Positions 16,958 through 24,561 of a stretch of 64,000 nt of DNA are shown in pieces. The notes under the pieces are model-generated. The model saw nothing but the letters and a program-made list of their open reading frames with translations. It had not been told where the DNA came from and did no database searches. This DNA comes from Euzebya rosea (GTDB lineage Bacteria > Actinomycetota > Nitriliruptoria > Euzebyales > Euzebyaceae). The stretch's first letter is position 1; each line of letters opens with the position of its first letter. Where the stretch lies: contig NZ_PGDQ01000012.1 of NCBI RefSeq assembly GCF_003073135.1, forward strand, positions 62,001-126,000, in the 5' to 3' direction. The translations under genes were made by a program, and so were the position numbers.

Positions 16958-17501
16958 AGGTGAGGTGGCCGAGCTGACGGCGGTGGTCGATGTCGACGAC
17001 GGAGGGGCCCTCCTCGTCGAGCAGGACGACGACCTCCCACTCCTCGACCCCGCTGGCGAAGACCACGACGACGTCGTCCGGCCCCTCCTCCCGGCTTCGG
17101 ACGACCCAGCCGTCGGCAGGCTCGACGCTCACCACGGGAGCTGAGGAAGCTCCGGCGGGCGGCGGGGTCGGCGGCGCGGTGACCGAGCCGCCGGGGGTGG
17201 TGATCAGCCCGCTGGGCGGGCACGGACCCTGCCGGCGGACGGCCAGCTCCCACGAGCCGTCGTCGAGCCGCCCGACCTCCATCTCGCGTTCCTCCGCCCC
17301 GTTCGGCCCGGTCCGTTCGAGGACGACCAGCGCGTATCGGTCGGGGCGGACACGGCGGCGCAGGAACGTCGGCTTGGGCGCCTGTGTCCGGACCGTCCAG
17401 CCGGGCGCGGGCGACACGTCCTGCAGCAGGACCCCGTCGGCGTCGATGGCGATGCCCACGCTGCCCGCGGCGTCCAGGTCGATCCGTTCGATGTGCGGCA
17501 C
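16956..17501 (-). CDS. Hypothetical protein downstream of MarR regulator
   Basis: 181 aa, soluble. Two beta-rich parts (IERIDLDAAGSVGIAIDADG and DVVVVFASGVEEWEVVVLLDEEG) flank a Pro/Thr/Ala-rich linker near 110-125. No family was recognised. The GTG at 17501 lies one base after the MarR stop, so the gene is co-transcribed with the regulator and may be part of the same response. The gene has normal local GC and codon use. Confidence 0.6.
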   Translation of the reverse strand: MPHIERIDLDAAGSVGIAIDADGVLLQDVSPAPGWTVRTQAPKPTFLRRRVRPDRYALVVLERTGPNGAEEREMEVGRLDDGSWELAVRRQGPCPPSGLITTPGGSVTAPPTPPPAGASSAPVVSVEPADGWVVRSREEGPDDVVVVFASGVEEWEVVVLLDEEGPSVVDIDHRRQLGHLT

Positions 17502-17502
17502 G

Positions 17503-18015
17503 TCACTCCTCCCCTTCCAGATGGCGAAGCACCGGGCGGAGCAGCGCCGCGAGCACGTCCCGGTCCTCCGCGCTCGGCAGCGCAGCCACGACGTCGTCGC
17601 GTTCCTGTTCGAGGAGGGACACGAGGGCGGCGTCGATCCGCCGCCGGCCGGTTCTCGTGAGCTGGACGATGACGCCGCGGCGGTCGTCCGGATCGGGCTT
17701 GCGACGCAGCAACCCGGCGGACTCCAGCCGGTCGAGGCGCTTGGTCATGCCGCCCGAGGAGATCATCACGGAGCCCTGCAGGGTCGAGGGGTTGATCCCG
17801 GTTCGTCCCTGACGGCGACGCAGGGTCGCGAGCACGTCGAAGTCCGCGACGGTCAGGTCGTGGTCGCGCAGCCGTTCGGTCCTGGCGGCCTCGATCCGGT
17901 TGGCCGCCCGGAGCAGCCGACCGGTCACCGCCAGTCCTGAGGTGTCCAGGTCGGGGTGCGTCTCGGCAAGGTGTTCCCGGATGACGTCCAGCGCGTCGCG
18001 GGCGTCGTCGTGCAT
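17503..18015 (-). CDS. MarR-family transcriptional regulator
   Basis: 170 aa. The ATG at 18015 follows GGGGAG with a spacing of about eight. The winged-helix domain is clear: LTVADFDVLATLRRRQGR, then LQGSVMISSGGMTKRLDRLESAGLLRRKPDPDDRRGVIVQLT, which contains the recognition helix and the wing. MarR proteins usually repress their own gene and a neighbouring divergent gene until a phenolic, oxidant or drug binds. A perfect palindrome 38 bp upstream and the divergent DMT exporter fit that arrangement here. Confidence 0.9.
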   Translation of the reverse strand: MHDDARDALDVIREHLAETHPDLDTSGLAVTGRLLRAANRIEAARTERLRDHDLTVADFDVLATLRRRQGRTGINPSTLQGSVMISSGGMTKRLDRLESAGLLRRKPDPDDRRGVIVQLTRTGRRRIDAALVSLLEQERDDVVAALPSAEDRDVLAALLRPVLRHLEGEE

Positions 18016-18052
18016 CCGTGTTCTCCCCTCCGATCGAGTCGTCGTCGAGAAT

Positions 18053-18070
18053 TTCCTTCCCAGGAAGGAA
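18053..18070. promoter_or_regulatory. Putative MarR operator
   Basis: TTCCTTCCCAGGAAGGAA is a perfect 8+2+8 palindrome in the divergent gap between marR-type gene and exporter unit. Its size and place fit a MarR dimer site. Confidence 0.7.
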
Positions 18071-18134
18071 TGTAGCCGCATCGCGACGAGTTCATGTCTC
18101 TTGCTTGGAAGCTACTTCTTCGAGAGAAACTCCT

Positions 18135-18305
18135 GTGAACGCCCGCATCGTCGACCACTGCAGCTCCACCGGCCACGTCCGCCGGCTCGCGGGGGCGATC
18201 GCCGATGGCGCGAGGGAGGTCGTGGCCGATGTCCCCGATCGAGTCGCCGGGATCCTGTCCCAGCTGCGGGCATCGGTCCCCGACGACGTGCTGGTCGGTG
18301 CGTGA
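18135..18305 (+). pseudogene. Flavodoxin/WrbA-like N-terminal remnant (56 codons)
   Basis: A frame from GTG 18135 to TGA 18303-18305 encodes 56 aa. The first 30 residues resemble the FMN-loop region of WrbA-type flavodoxins (ARIVDHCSSTGHVRRLAGAI then ADGAREV), but the rest of the roughly 200-aa domain is absent. The stop overlaps the ATG of the exporter gene by one base (TGATG), so it may still be translated and couple to the exporter. Flavodoxin-like quinone reductases are common targets of MarR sensors, so this is probably a relic of one. A new small protein is the alternative. Confidence 0.45.
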
Positions 18306-19207
18306 TGCCGACCTCTCCCCCTCGCGGCACCGTCCTGGCGGCCGCGCTCGCACCCATCGGGTGGGGCAGTACGTACCTGGTCACGACCGAGCTGCTGCCA
18401 CCGGGCCGACCGTTGCTCGTGGCCGCGCTGCGAGCGCTGCCTGCCGGCCTGCTGCTGCTCGCGTGGACCCGAACCCTGCCGTCGGGCTCGTGGTGGTGGC
18501 GCGCAGTCGTCCTCGGCACGCTGAACATCGGCGCGTTCTTCGCGCTCCTGTTCGTCGCGGCCTACCGCCTGCCCGGCGGCGTGGCGGCAACCGCCGGAGC
18601 GATCCAACCGGTGGTCGTGGCCGGGCTGGCCGCGGTGCTGCTCGGTGAGAGGTTCCGTCGTCGGACCGCTGTCGCCGGTGTCGCCGGAGTGACGGGAGTC
18701 GCGCTGCTGGTCCTCGGGCCGGAGGCTGCGCTCGACCCGATCGGCGTCCTCGCCGCGCTGGGAGGGACCCTCTCCATGGCGGTCGGCGTGGTCCTCACGA
18801 AGCGGTGGGGCCGACCGGTCGGGCTGCTGGCGGTGACGGGCTGGCAGCTGACGACCGGCGGGCTGGTCCTGCTCCCCCTCGCGCTGGTCGTCGAGGGGAC
18901 CCCGCCGGCGTACTCCGTAGTGAACCTCGCGGCAACGGCGTGGCTGACGCTGATCGGAACCGGCGCCGCCTACGCGTTGTGGTTTCGCGGCATCGAGCGG
19001 CTTCCGGTCAGCTCGTTGACGTTCCTCGGACTGCTCAGCCCGATCGTGGCGACGCTGCTCGGCTGGGTCGTGCTCGACCAGACGCTGACCGCGGTACAGC
19101 TGCTCGGCGCGGCGCTCGTGGTCTTCGCGGTCGTCCACCCGCAGCTGGCCGGACGGCACGGGACCTCCCCTCGGGCGGCCCCGGCGACCGCCTCGGCAAG
19201 GTCGTGA
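18305..19207 (+). CDS. EamA-family DMT transporter
   Basis: 300 aa with about ten membrane segments in two EamA halves: APIGWGSTYLVTTELLPPGR at the start, FVAAYRLPGGVAATAGAIQP, then TGAAYALWFRGIERLPVSSL and PIVATLLGWVVLDQTLT. This is the drug/metabolite exporter superfamily; the substrate is probably an amino acid, drug or metabolite leaving the cell. It lies divergent to the MarR gene behind the putative operator and is likely repressed by it. The start ATG overlaps the stop of the flavodoxin-like remnant. A strong hairpin follows. Confidence 0.87.
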   Translation: MPTSPPRGTVLAAALAPIGWGSTYLVTTELLPPGRPLLVAALRALPAGLLLLAWTRTLPSGSWWWRAVVLGTLNIGAFFALLFVAAYRLPGGVAATAGAIQPVVVAGLAAVLLGERFRRRTAVAGVAGVTGVALLVLGPEAALDPIGVLAALGGTLSMAVGVVLTKRWGRPVGLLAVTGWQLTTGGLVLLPLALVVEGTPPAYSVVNLAATAWLTLIGTGAAYALWFRGIERLPVSSLTFLGLLSPIVATLLGWVVLDQTLTAVQLLGAALVVFAVVHPQLAGRHGTSPRAAPATASARS

Positions 19208-19230
19208 CGCCAGCGCCGTGCACCCCCGAT

Positions 19231-19279
19231 GACGCGTGTCGGGAACGGGGCCGCCCGCCGCAGTTGCCCGACACGCGTC
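19231..19279. terminator. Bidirectional GTGTCG-family terminator hairpin
   Basis: GACGCGTGTCGGG (19231-19243) and CCCGACACGCGTC (19267-19279) are a perfect 13-bp stem. It lies between convergent stops at 19207 and 19310. A degraded copy is at 20412-20461. Confidence 0.75.
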
Positions 19280-19309
19280 GAGGGCTGGGCGGGCGGGGAG
19301 GGGGACGGG

Positions 19310-20242
19310 CTAGTCGACGGTGAGGACGAGCTTGCCGCGAACGTGGCCGTCCATGTTGGTCCGCAGGGCCTTGGCGGCGTCGGCCAGCGGGAACGTCTGC
19401 TGCACCTCGACGGCCAGCACGCCCTTGTCGACCAGCATCGACAGGTGGGCAAGGTCGTCGGCCTGCGGTCGCACGAAGCCGTAGCGCCCACCGGCCTCGG
19501 TGATGGCCGTCGGGTCGACGTTGGAGACGCTGCGCGACGGGTCGGCGATCAGCGTCGCCGACGCCTCGATGGCCTCGCTCGTGCCGACGTAGTCAACTGA
19601 CGCGGTGATGCCGTCCGGGGCGATCTCGCGGACCCGCTCGACCAGGCCGTCGCCGTAGGCCACGGGGATGGCGCCGAGCGAGCGGAGGTACTCGTGGTTG
19701 GACTCCGAGGCCGTCCCGATGACGGTGGCGCCGAGGTCGACGGCGATCTGCACGGCGAACGAACCAACGCCACCGGCAGCCGCGTGGACCAGGACGGTGT
19801 CACCCTCGCCGACGCCGGCAAGGCGGAGGGACTGCAGCGCGGTCAGCCCGGCAAGCGGCAGCGCGGACGCCGCGGCCATGTCGACGCTGGTCGGCTTGGG
19901 GGCGAGGTGGCGCGGGTGGGCGGAGATCCTCTCGGCGTAGGCGCCGTTGGCAGCCATGTGGTCGTGGCGGACGTAGCCGATGACCTCGTCACCCACGGCG
20001 TACTCCTGCACGGCCGGACCGACCGCGGAAACGACGCCGGCGACGTCCCAGCCGGGGACGAGGGGCAGGTAGTGCGGGAAGGCGCCCTGCAGGTAGCCCG
20101 CCACCAGCTTCCAGTCGACCGGGTTCACGCCGGCGGCCTTCACGTCGATCACGACGGTGTCGGGGCCGGGGGTGGGGTCGTCGAGCTCGGTCCAGGTCAG
20201 GACCTCGGGGTCGCCGTATTCGGTCTGTGCCATTGCCTTCAT
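19310..20242 (-). CDS. NADPH:quinone oxidoreductase-like MDR protein
   Basis: 310 aa. The ATG at 20242 follows AAGGAG with nine-base spacing. Order of parts: MKAMAQTEYGDPEVLTWTEL, AGVNPVDWKLVAGYLQGAFP, PLVPGWDVAGVVSAVGPAV, then the cofactor loop VLVHAAAGGVGSFAVQIA. The zinc ligands of alcohol dehydrogenases are missing, so this belongs to the zinc-free quinone oxidoreductase group that reduces quinones or enones with NADPH. It is cytosolic and stands alone. Just upstream lies a shrunken copy of the same locus. Confidence 0.87.
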   Translation of the reverse strand: MKAMAQTEYGDPEVLTWTELDDPTPGPDTVVIDVKAAGVNPVDWKLVAGYLQGAFPHYLPLVPGWDVAGVVSAVGPAVQEYAVGDEVIGYVRHDHMAANGAYAERISAHPRHLAPKPTSVDMAAASALPLAGLTALQSLRLAGVGEGDTVLVHAAAGGVGSFAVQIAVDLGATVIGTASESNHEYLRSLGAIPVAYGDGLVERVREIAPDGITASVDYVGTSEAIEASATLIADPSRSVSNVDPTAITEAGGRYGFVRPQADDLAHLSMLVDKGVLAVEVQQTFPLADAAKALRTNMDGHVRGKLVLTVD

Positions 20243-20404
20243 GGCGAAGCGCTCCTTCGCGGAAGTGTCTTCCGCAGTCGTGTCCACTGGTCGGGCGTGC
20301 CAACCGAGTCCGGTCACGAAGGATTCCGTAAGGATCAAAACAACTGCACTGGCCGTATCCGGGGTTGCCGTCAGGGACGTAGCCTGCCCACCTGACGAAG
20401 AACC

Positions 20405-20610
20405 CGGCTGACGCGTGTCGGAAGACGGGCCGTCCGTCGTAGTTACCCGACAATCGTCGAGGGCTGGGCGGGCGGCAACTGGTACAGGAAGGCGCCCTGC
20501 AGGTAGCCGCGACCAGTTTCCCGTCGACGGGTCACGCCGGCAGCCTGCACGGGGTGTGCTCCTTCAGGTGAGTGTCCGCGCAGTGGTGTCCGCATGGGGC
20601 GTCGGTCATC
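20405..20610 (-). pseudogene. Decayed partial duplicate of the quinone oxidoreductase locus
   Basis: This 0.2-kb stretch repeats pieces of 19230-20300 in order: the terminator palindrome and the following GAGGGCTGGGCGGGCGG, then GGAAGGCGCCCTGCAGGTAGC with the region coding AGYLQGAF, then the promoter-proximal GTGCTCCTTC and GTGTCC boxes. Two large deletions removed most of the gene, and the copy of the hairpin has mismatches. It cannot make a protein. The remaining 20243-20404 is the upstream region of the intact gene, in which I see no other feature. Confidence 0.7.
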
Positions 20611-20617
20611 CGGTCGG

Positions 20618-22039
20618 TCAGGACTCGGCGTGGCGAAGGAGCTCCAGCAGGGTGCGCACGCCGAACCCCGTGGCACCGCCCCCCGGGCCGGTACGCCACG
20701 CCGGCCCCACCATGTCCAGGTGCACCCAAGGGATGTCAGGGCCAACGAATCGATGGAGGAACAGCGCTGCGGTGATTGCGCGACCGGTGGCATTACCGGG
20801 ATGGTTGGACACGTCGGCCACGTCCGAGCCAAGGCGATCGGCGTAGCGATGGTCCAACGGCAGCGTCCACACCGGTTCACCGGCACGGGCGGCTGCGGCC
20901 ACCAGTGCACCGACCGCTGTTGCGTCGTTTCCGAGGACCCCGCCGATGTCCCCGCCCAGGGCGAGGGTGCAGGCATGGGTCAGGGTGGCAAGGTCGACCA
21001 GCAGGTCAGGCTGATCCTCACTGGCTCGAGCGAGCGCGTCGGCCATCACGACCCGTCCCTCGAAGTCGGTGTTGCGGACCTCCACGGTCGTGCCGTTGCG
21101 CGTGGTGACGACGTCGCCGACTCGGACTGCGGTCGAAGAGGGCATGTTCTCCGCCAACGGCAGCCAGGCGGACACGCCGACCTCGACGTCGAGGCGGGAC
21201 ACCACCGACATGGCCGCCAGGACCGCCGCTGCTCCGGCCATGTCCAGCTTCATGTCCATGATCCCGTCGGGGTCCTTCAGCGACAGGCCGCCGGAGTCGA
21301 AGGTGATGCCCTTGCCGACGAGCGCGACGAACCTGGTGGCGGCGGACGGACGGTGATGCAGCCCGACCATCCGGGGACCGACGTTCGACCCCCTTCCGAT
21401 CGCCAGCAGGCCACCCATCGACTCGGCCTCCAGCTGCCCGGGTTCGATGACCTCGACGTCCAGCCCTTCGCGCAACGCGATGGCGACAGCCACATCGGCG
21501 AGGGTCCGCGGGTCGATCACGTTGGGCGGAGCGTTCGCCAGTCGCCGGGCCAGATCCACCCCGTCGGCCACGAGGACGGCTCGATCCAGGTCCTGCTGGG
21601 CGGTGGCCTCGCTGCCCACGAGGCCGTAGCGGCGGTTGCGGCCCGACACATCCCGCAGGCCTTCGGCCACGGCACCGATCGATGACGATCCCCCTACGAT
21701 CGGGCCGGCGACCGCCGCCATGTCGAGGTCCACGGCCAGGCCAGCCGGCCCGCGGGCCGCAACTTGCGAAGCCACGGTGCGAAGCCGCTCGATGTCCAGA
21801 CGCTCCACAGGTCCCAGCCCGACGAGTGCCTCGAGGCACCGCCCGTCGGCAGACAGGGTGCTGCACCAGGAACCCGGCGCGGCGGTGAAACCGTCCAACG
21901 CGGCCAGCCGAGCCAGCCGGCCACTCATCGACCCCAGCCCCTGTTCGGTGACAGCATGCACCACGAGGTCGGGTGAGCCGATGCTTCCGAGGACGATATC
22001 GGCGACCTCGCCAGCCGACGGCCTGAGTAGATCGGTCAC
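20618..22039 (-). CDS. M17 leucyl aminopeptidase family protein
   Basis: 473 aa. The catalytic half shows VGKGITFDSGGLSLKD (catalytic Lys and first metal Asp), MDMKLDMAGAAAVLAA, and NTDFEGRVVMADALARA, the M17 signature with Phe instead of the usual Ala after NTD. The N-terminal macro-like domain is divergent. The enzyme should cut N-terminal residues from peptides in the cytosol with two divalent metals. The GTG at 22039 overlaps the stop of the ABM gene (GTGA). It is the last gene of the long hyu operon, which suggests that peptides or peptide derivatives are the substrates of that operon. Confidence 0.87.
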   Translation of the reverse strand: MTDLLRPSAGEVADIVLGSIGSPDLVVHAVTEQGLGSMSGRLARLAALDGFTAAPGSWCSTLSADGRCLEALVGLGPVERLDIERLRTVASQVAARGPAGLAVDLDMAAVAGPIVGGSSSIGAVAEGLRDVSGRNRRYGLVGSEATAQQDLDRAVLVADGVDLARRLANAPPNVIDPRTLADVAVAIALREGLDVEVIEPGQLEAESMGGLLAIGRGSNVGPRMVGLHHRPSAATRFVALVGKGITFDSGGLSLKDPDGIMDMKLDMAGAAAVLAAMSVVSRLDVEVGVSAWLPLAENMPSSTAVRVGDVVTTRNGTTVEVRNTDFEGRVVMADALARASEDQPDLLVDLATLTHACTLALGGDIGGVLGNDATAVGALVAAAARAGEPVWTLPLDHRYADRLGSDVADVSNHPGNATGRAITAALFLHRFVGPDIPWVHLDMVGPAWRTGPGGGATGFGVRTLLELLRHAES

Positions 22040-22350
22040 AGGACCGGCCGGTGTGCGACGCGATAGATCCGGCCAACCGTGGCGGCGTCCAGTGGCACGC
22101 TGAGATGCGGGTTCAGGTATTCGGCGCTGCTGCCGCGGTCGCTGCGCGATGTCCACCGGCCGTAGGCAGCCATGTCGTCCCATGTTGCGGTGACGATGGC
22201 CTCCAGACCGTCTTCGGAGACGGCGATCTCGGTGGACAGGCATCCGTCCTGAGCGATGGATGTCTCGAGGATCTCCCTGGAGCGGAACGCCTCGACCAGC
22301 TGGTTGGCGTGCCCGGGGCGGACGTCGAGGCGAAGGACTGTTCTGATCAC
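22036..22350 (-). CDS. Antibiotic biosynthesis monooxygenase (ABM) domain protein
   Basis: 104 aa. The GTG at 22350 follows AGGAG with seven-base spacing. The sequence has the ferredoxin-like ABM pattern: VLRLDVRPGHANQLVEAF, then CLSTEIAVSEDGLEAIVTATWDD. Proteins of this family act as small cofactor-free monooxygenases or simply as dimeric binding proteins. It sits between the amidohydrolase and the aminopeptidase in the hyu operon. Its part in the pathway is unknown. Confidence 0.78.
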   Translation of the reverse strand: MIRTVLRLDVRPGHANQLVEAFRSREILETSIAQDGCLSTEIAVSEDGLEAIVTATWDDMAAYGRWTSRSDRGSSAEYLNPHLSVPLDAATVGRIYRVAHRPVL

Positions 22351-22375
22351 GGGTGGACTCCTGGGTGGGGCTGGG

Positions 22376-23587
22376 TCAGACAGAGGCGAGGTAGCGACCA
22401 CCGCTGATGACGGTGCGGCGGGATTCTTCCCACAGCACCGAGGGGTCCTCGATCGGGTCGGCGTCGAGCAACAGGAGGTCAGCGACGGCCCCCACGGCGA
22501 CTCGGCCCAGGTCAGGACGGCCGAGGAGGGACGCGTTGACCGTGGTGGCCGAGCGGAGCGCTTCCAGGGCACCCTGCACCTCGACCTGCAAGCGGAGTCC
22601 GACCAGCTGGTCGTCCTCGAGGTCGCCCATCAGGTCGCTGCCGAACCCGACGGGGACCCCGGCGTCGGTCGCGATCTCGATGGCCTGCTTGCCGTGGTGG
22701 AGGACCTCGAGGTTCTTGGCCTTCTGCACGCTGGTGAGCCCCAACGAGTCACCTCGGCGATCCATGGCGTCGTAGGCAGCCAACGTCGGCACGAGCATGG
22801 CGTCATGCTGTGCCATCAGCTGGGCGGTCTTCGCGTCCAGCAGGTTGCCGTGCTCGATCGACCGCACGCCGTTCACCACGGAATGCGCGATCGCCTCGGG
22901 TGAGTAGGCATGAGCCGCCACGTAGCTACCGCGCCGGGTCGCCTCGTCGCACACCGTCCGGACCTCTTCCGCGGAGTACTGGGGAACCCGCAGCGGGTCG
23001 GTCAACGACACCACCCCACCGGAGGTCATGACCTTGATGGCGTGGGCACCGGTGCGGAAGCGTTCCCGCACCGCGACCCGCAGGTTGTCCACGCCGTCGA
23101 CGACCTCTGTCAACCGGTGGCAGCAGGTGTCGATGGCCAGGTCGCCGGGTCGGGGGTCGCCGTGCCCGCCGGTCTGGGACAGCGCCGGACCGGTGAACAG
23201 GTACCGCGGACCAGCGAACAGCCCCTCGTCCAGTGCCCGACGGAGGCCGATGTCGCCACCGGCCACGTCTCGGACGGTGGTGAACCCCCGCCTGAGCGCA
23301 CCGCCGAGCCGTTGTGCGGCCTTGGCGGTGACGTAGCTCATCGGCGTGGCTTCCATCGCCAGCATGTCCAGGCCGATGCCATAGGCGTGGAAGTGCGCGT
23401 CGATCAGGCCGGGCACGACCACCCGACCGTGCCCTTCCACGACAACATCGGGGTCTGGGCCGTCGTGCTCGCCGAGGGCCACCACGCGACCGTCTCGGAC
23501 ATGGACGTCCTGCTCGTGGAACGTTGCGGTGTCGACGTCCAGGACGCGCGCACCGAGGATGGCCAGCGACGGCGAGATGTCGGTCAC
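22376..23587 (-). CDS. Metal-dependent amidohydrolase (COG1228 type)
   Basis: 403 aa. Metal ligands are in order: HxH in VPGLIDAHFHAYG, the carbamylated Lys in IKVMTSGGV, His in YVAAHAYS and SIEHGNLLD, and Asp in GFGSDLMG. This is the imidazolonepropionase/prolidase-like branch of the amidohydrolase superfamily, which includes cytosolic Xaa-Pro and Xaa-Arg dipeptidases. The GTG at 23587 overlaps the permease stop (GTGA). In this operon a cyclic amide or dipeptide substrate is likely; a prolidase role would fit the neighbouring hydroxyproline genes, but this is inference. Confidence 0.87.
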   Translation of the reverse strand: MTDISPSLAILGARVLDVDTATFHEQDVHVRDGRVVALGEHDGPDPDVVVEGHGRVVVPGLIDAHFHAYGIGLDMLAMEATPMSYVTAKAAQRLGGALRRGFTTVRDVAGGDIGLRRALDEGLFAGPRYLFTGPALSQTGGHGDPRPGDLAIDTCCHRLTEVVDGVDNLRVAVRERFRTGAHAIKVMTSGGVVSLTDPLRVPQYSAEEVRTVCDEATRRGSYVAAHAYSPEAIAHSVVNGVRSIEHGNLLDAKTAQLMAQHDAMLVPTLAAYDAMDRRGDSLGLTSVQKAKNLEVLHHGKQAIEIATDAGVPVGFGSDLMGDLEDDQLVGLRLQVEVQGALEALRSATTVNASLLGRPDLGRVAVGAVADLLLLDADPIEDPSVLWEESRRTVISGGRYLASV

Positions 23588-24561
23588 CGGCCCTTGCGCC
23601 CGGCGGACAGCGCCACCGCGAGGACGATCACCAGTCCGGTAGTCAGGTCCTTGTAGAACGGGTTGGCGTTGAGGATGTTGAAGCCGTTCTGGATCAGGGC
23701 GAGCAGCATCACCCCGGCCGCGGACCGCCACACCGCCCCCTCGCCGCCATAGATGCTCGTGCCTCCGAGGATCACCGCGGCCACCGCCTCCAGCTCCAGG
23801 CCGGCACCAGCCTGGGGCTGCCCGCTGGCGATGCGCGACACCGCGATGGCGCCGGCCACCCCCGACGCCAGGCCGGACAGCGCGAAGGTCAGGACCTTGA
23901 TACGACCCGTGCGGATGCCCGACAGGCTCGCGGCCTCCTCGTTGCCGCCCACCGCGTAGACGTATCGACCGACCGTGGTGCCGTTCAGCACGTAGGTGAA
24001 CACCGCCAGCGCGATCACGAGCACGATCACCGCAACGTTGATCGGACCGATGCGACCACGTCCGAGCGAGGCGAACGACGCGTCGGGAACCGAGATCAGG
24101 AAGCCGCCGGTGATGAGGATCGCCAGTCCTCCGTAGACAAGCGAGGAGGCGATCGTGGCCAGGAACGAGTGCACCTTCAGACCGGTGATGACCAGCCCGT
24201 TGACGGTGCCGAGGGCCAGCCCCACAAGCGGTGCCAGGACCAGGCCGAGCACCGGATCGACGTTGACCGCGACCCAGGCAGCGGTCACCGAGGCGACGCC
24301 GAACATTGACCCCGTCGACAGGTCGAAGCCGCCGGCGATGATCACGAGCGTGCCGGCCATCGCGATGATGGCCAGCGGGGTGTTCTGGTTGAGGATGTTC
24401 AGCAGGTTCCGGCTGGACAGGAACGCGTCGCTGCCGAGCGACAGGGCGACGAACAGCACGACCAGCAGCACCAGCACGCCGTACTGACGCAGCCAGCGGC
24501 CGATCCGCTCCAGCGACAGCCCTCCGGGTGAGATGGCGATTGATGGGTCGGTGGTGCTCAT
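23584..24561 (-). CDS. ABC transporter permease, ribose (CUT2) type
   Basis: 325 aa, about eight to ten membrane segments. The family hallmarks of RbsC-like permeases are present: NLLNILNQNTPLAIIAMAGT, VIIAGGFDLSTGSMFG, LGLVLAPLVGLALGTVNGLV and AVILGGTSIYGGEG. The ATG at 24561 overlaps the ATPase stop by four bases. It forms the channel with the adjacent ATPase and binding protein and should import a solute in the operon of the hydantoinase-like genes. Confidence 0.9.
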   Translation of the reverse strand: MSTTDPSIAISPGGLSLERIGRWLRQYGVLVLLVVLFVALSLGSDAFLSSRNLLNILNQNTPLAIIAMAGTLVIIAGGFDLSTGSMFGVASVTAAWVAVNVDPVLGLVLAPLVGLALGTVNGLVITGLKVHSFLATIASSLVYGGLAILITGGFLISVPDASFASLGRGRIGPINVAVIVLVIALAVFTYVLNGTTVGRYVYAVGGNEEAASLSGIRTGRIKVLTFALSGLASGVAGAIAVSRIASGQPQAGAGLELEAVAAVILGGTSIYGGEGAVWRSAAGVMLLALIQNGFNILNANPFYKDLTTGLVIVLAVALSAGRKGR

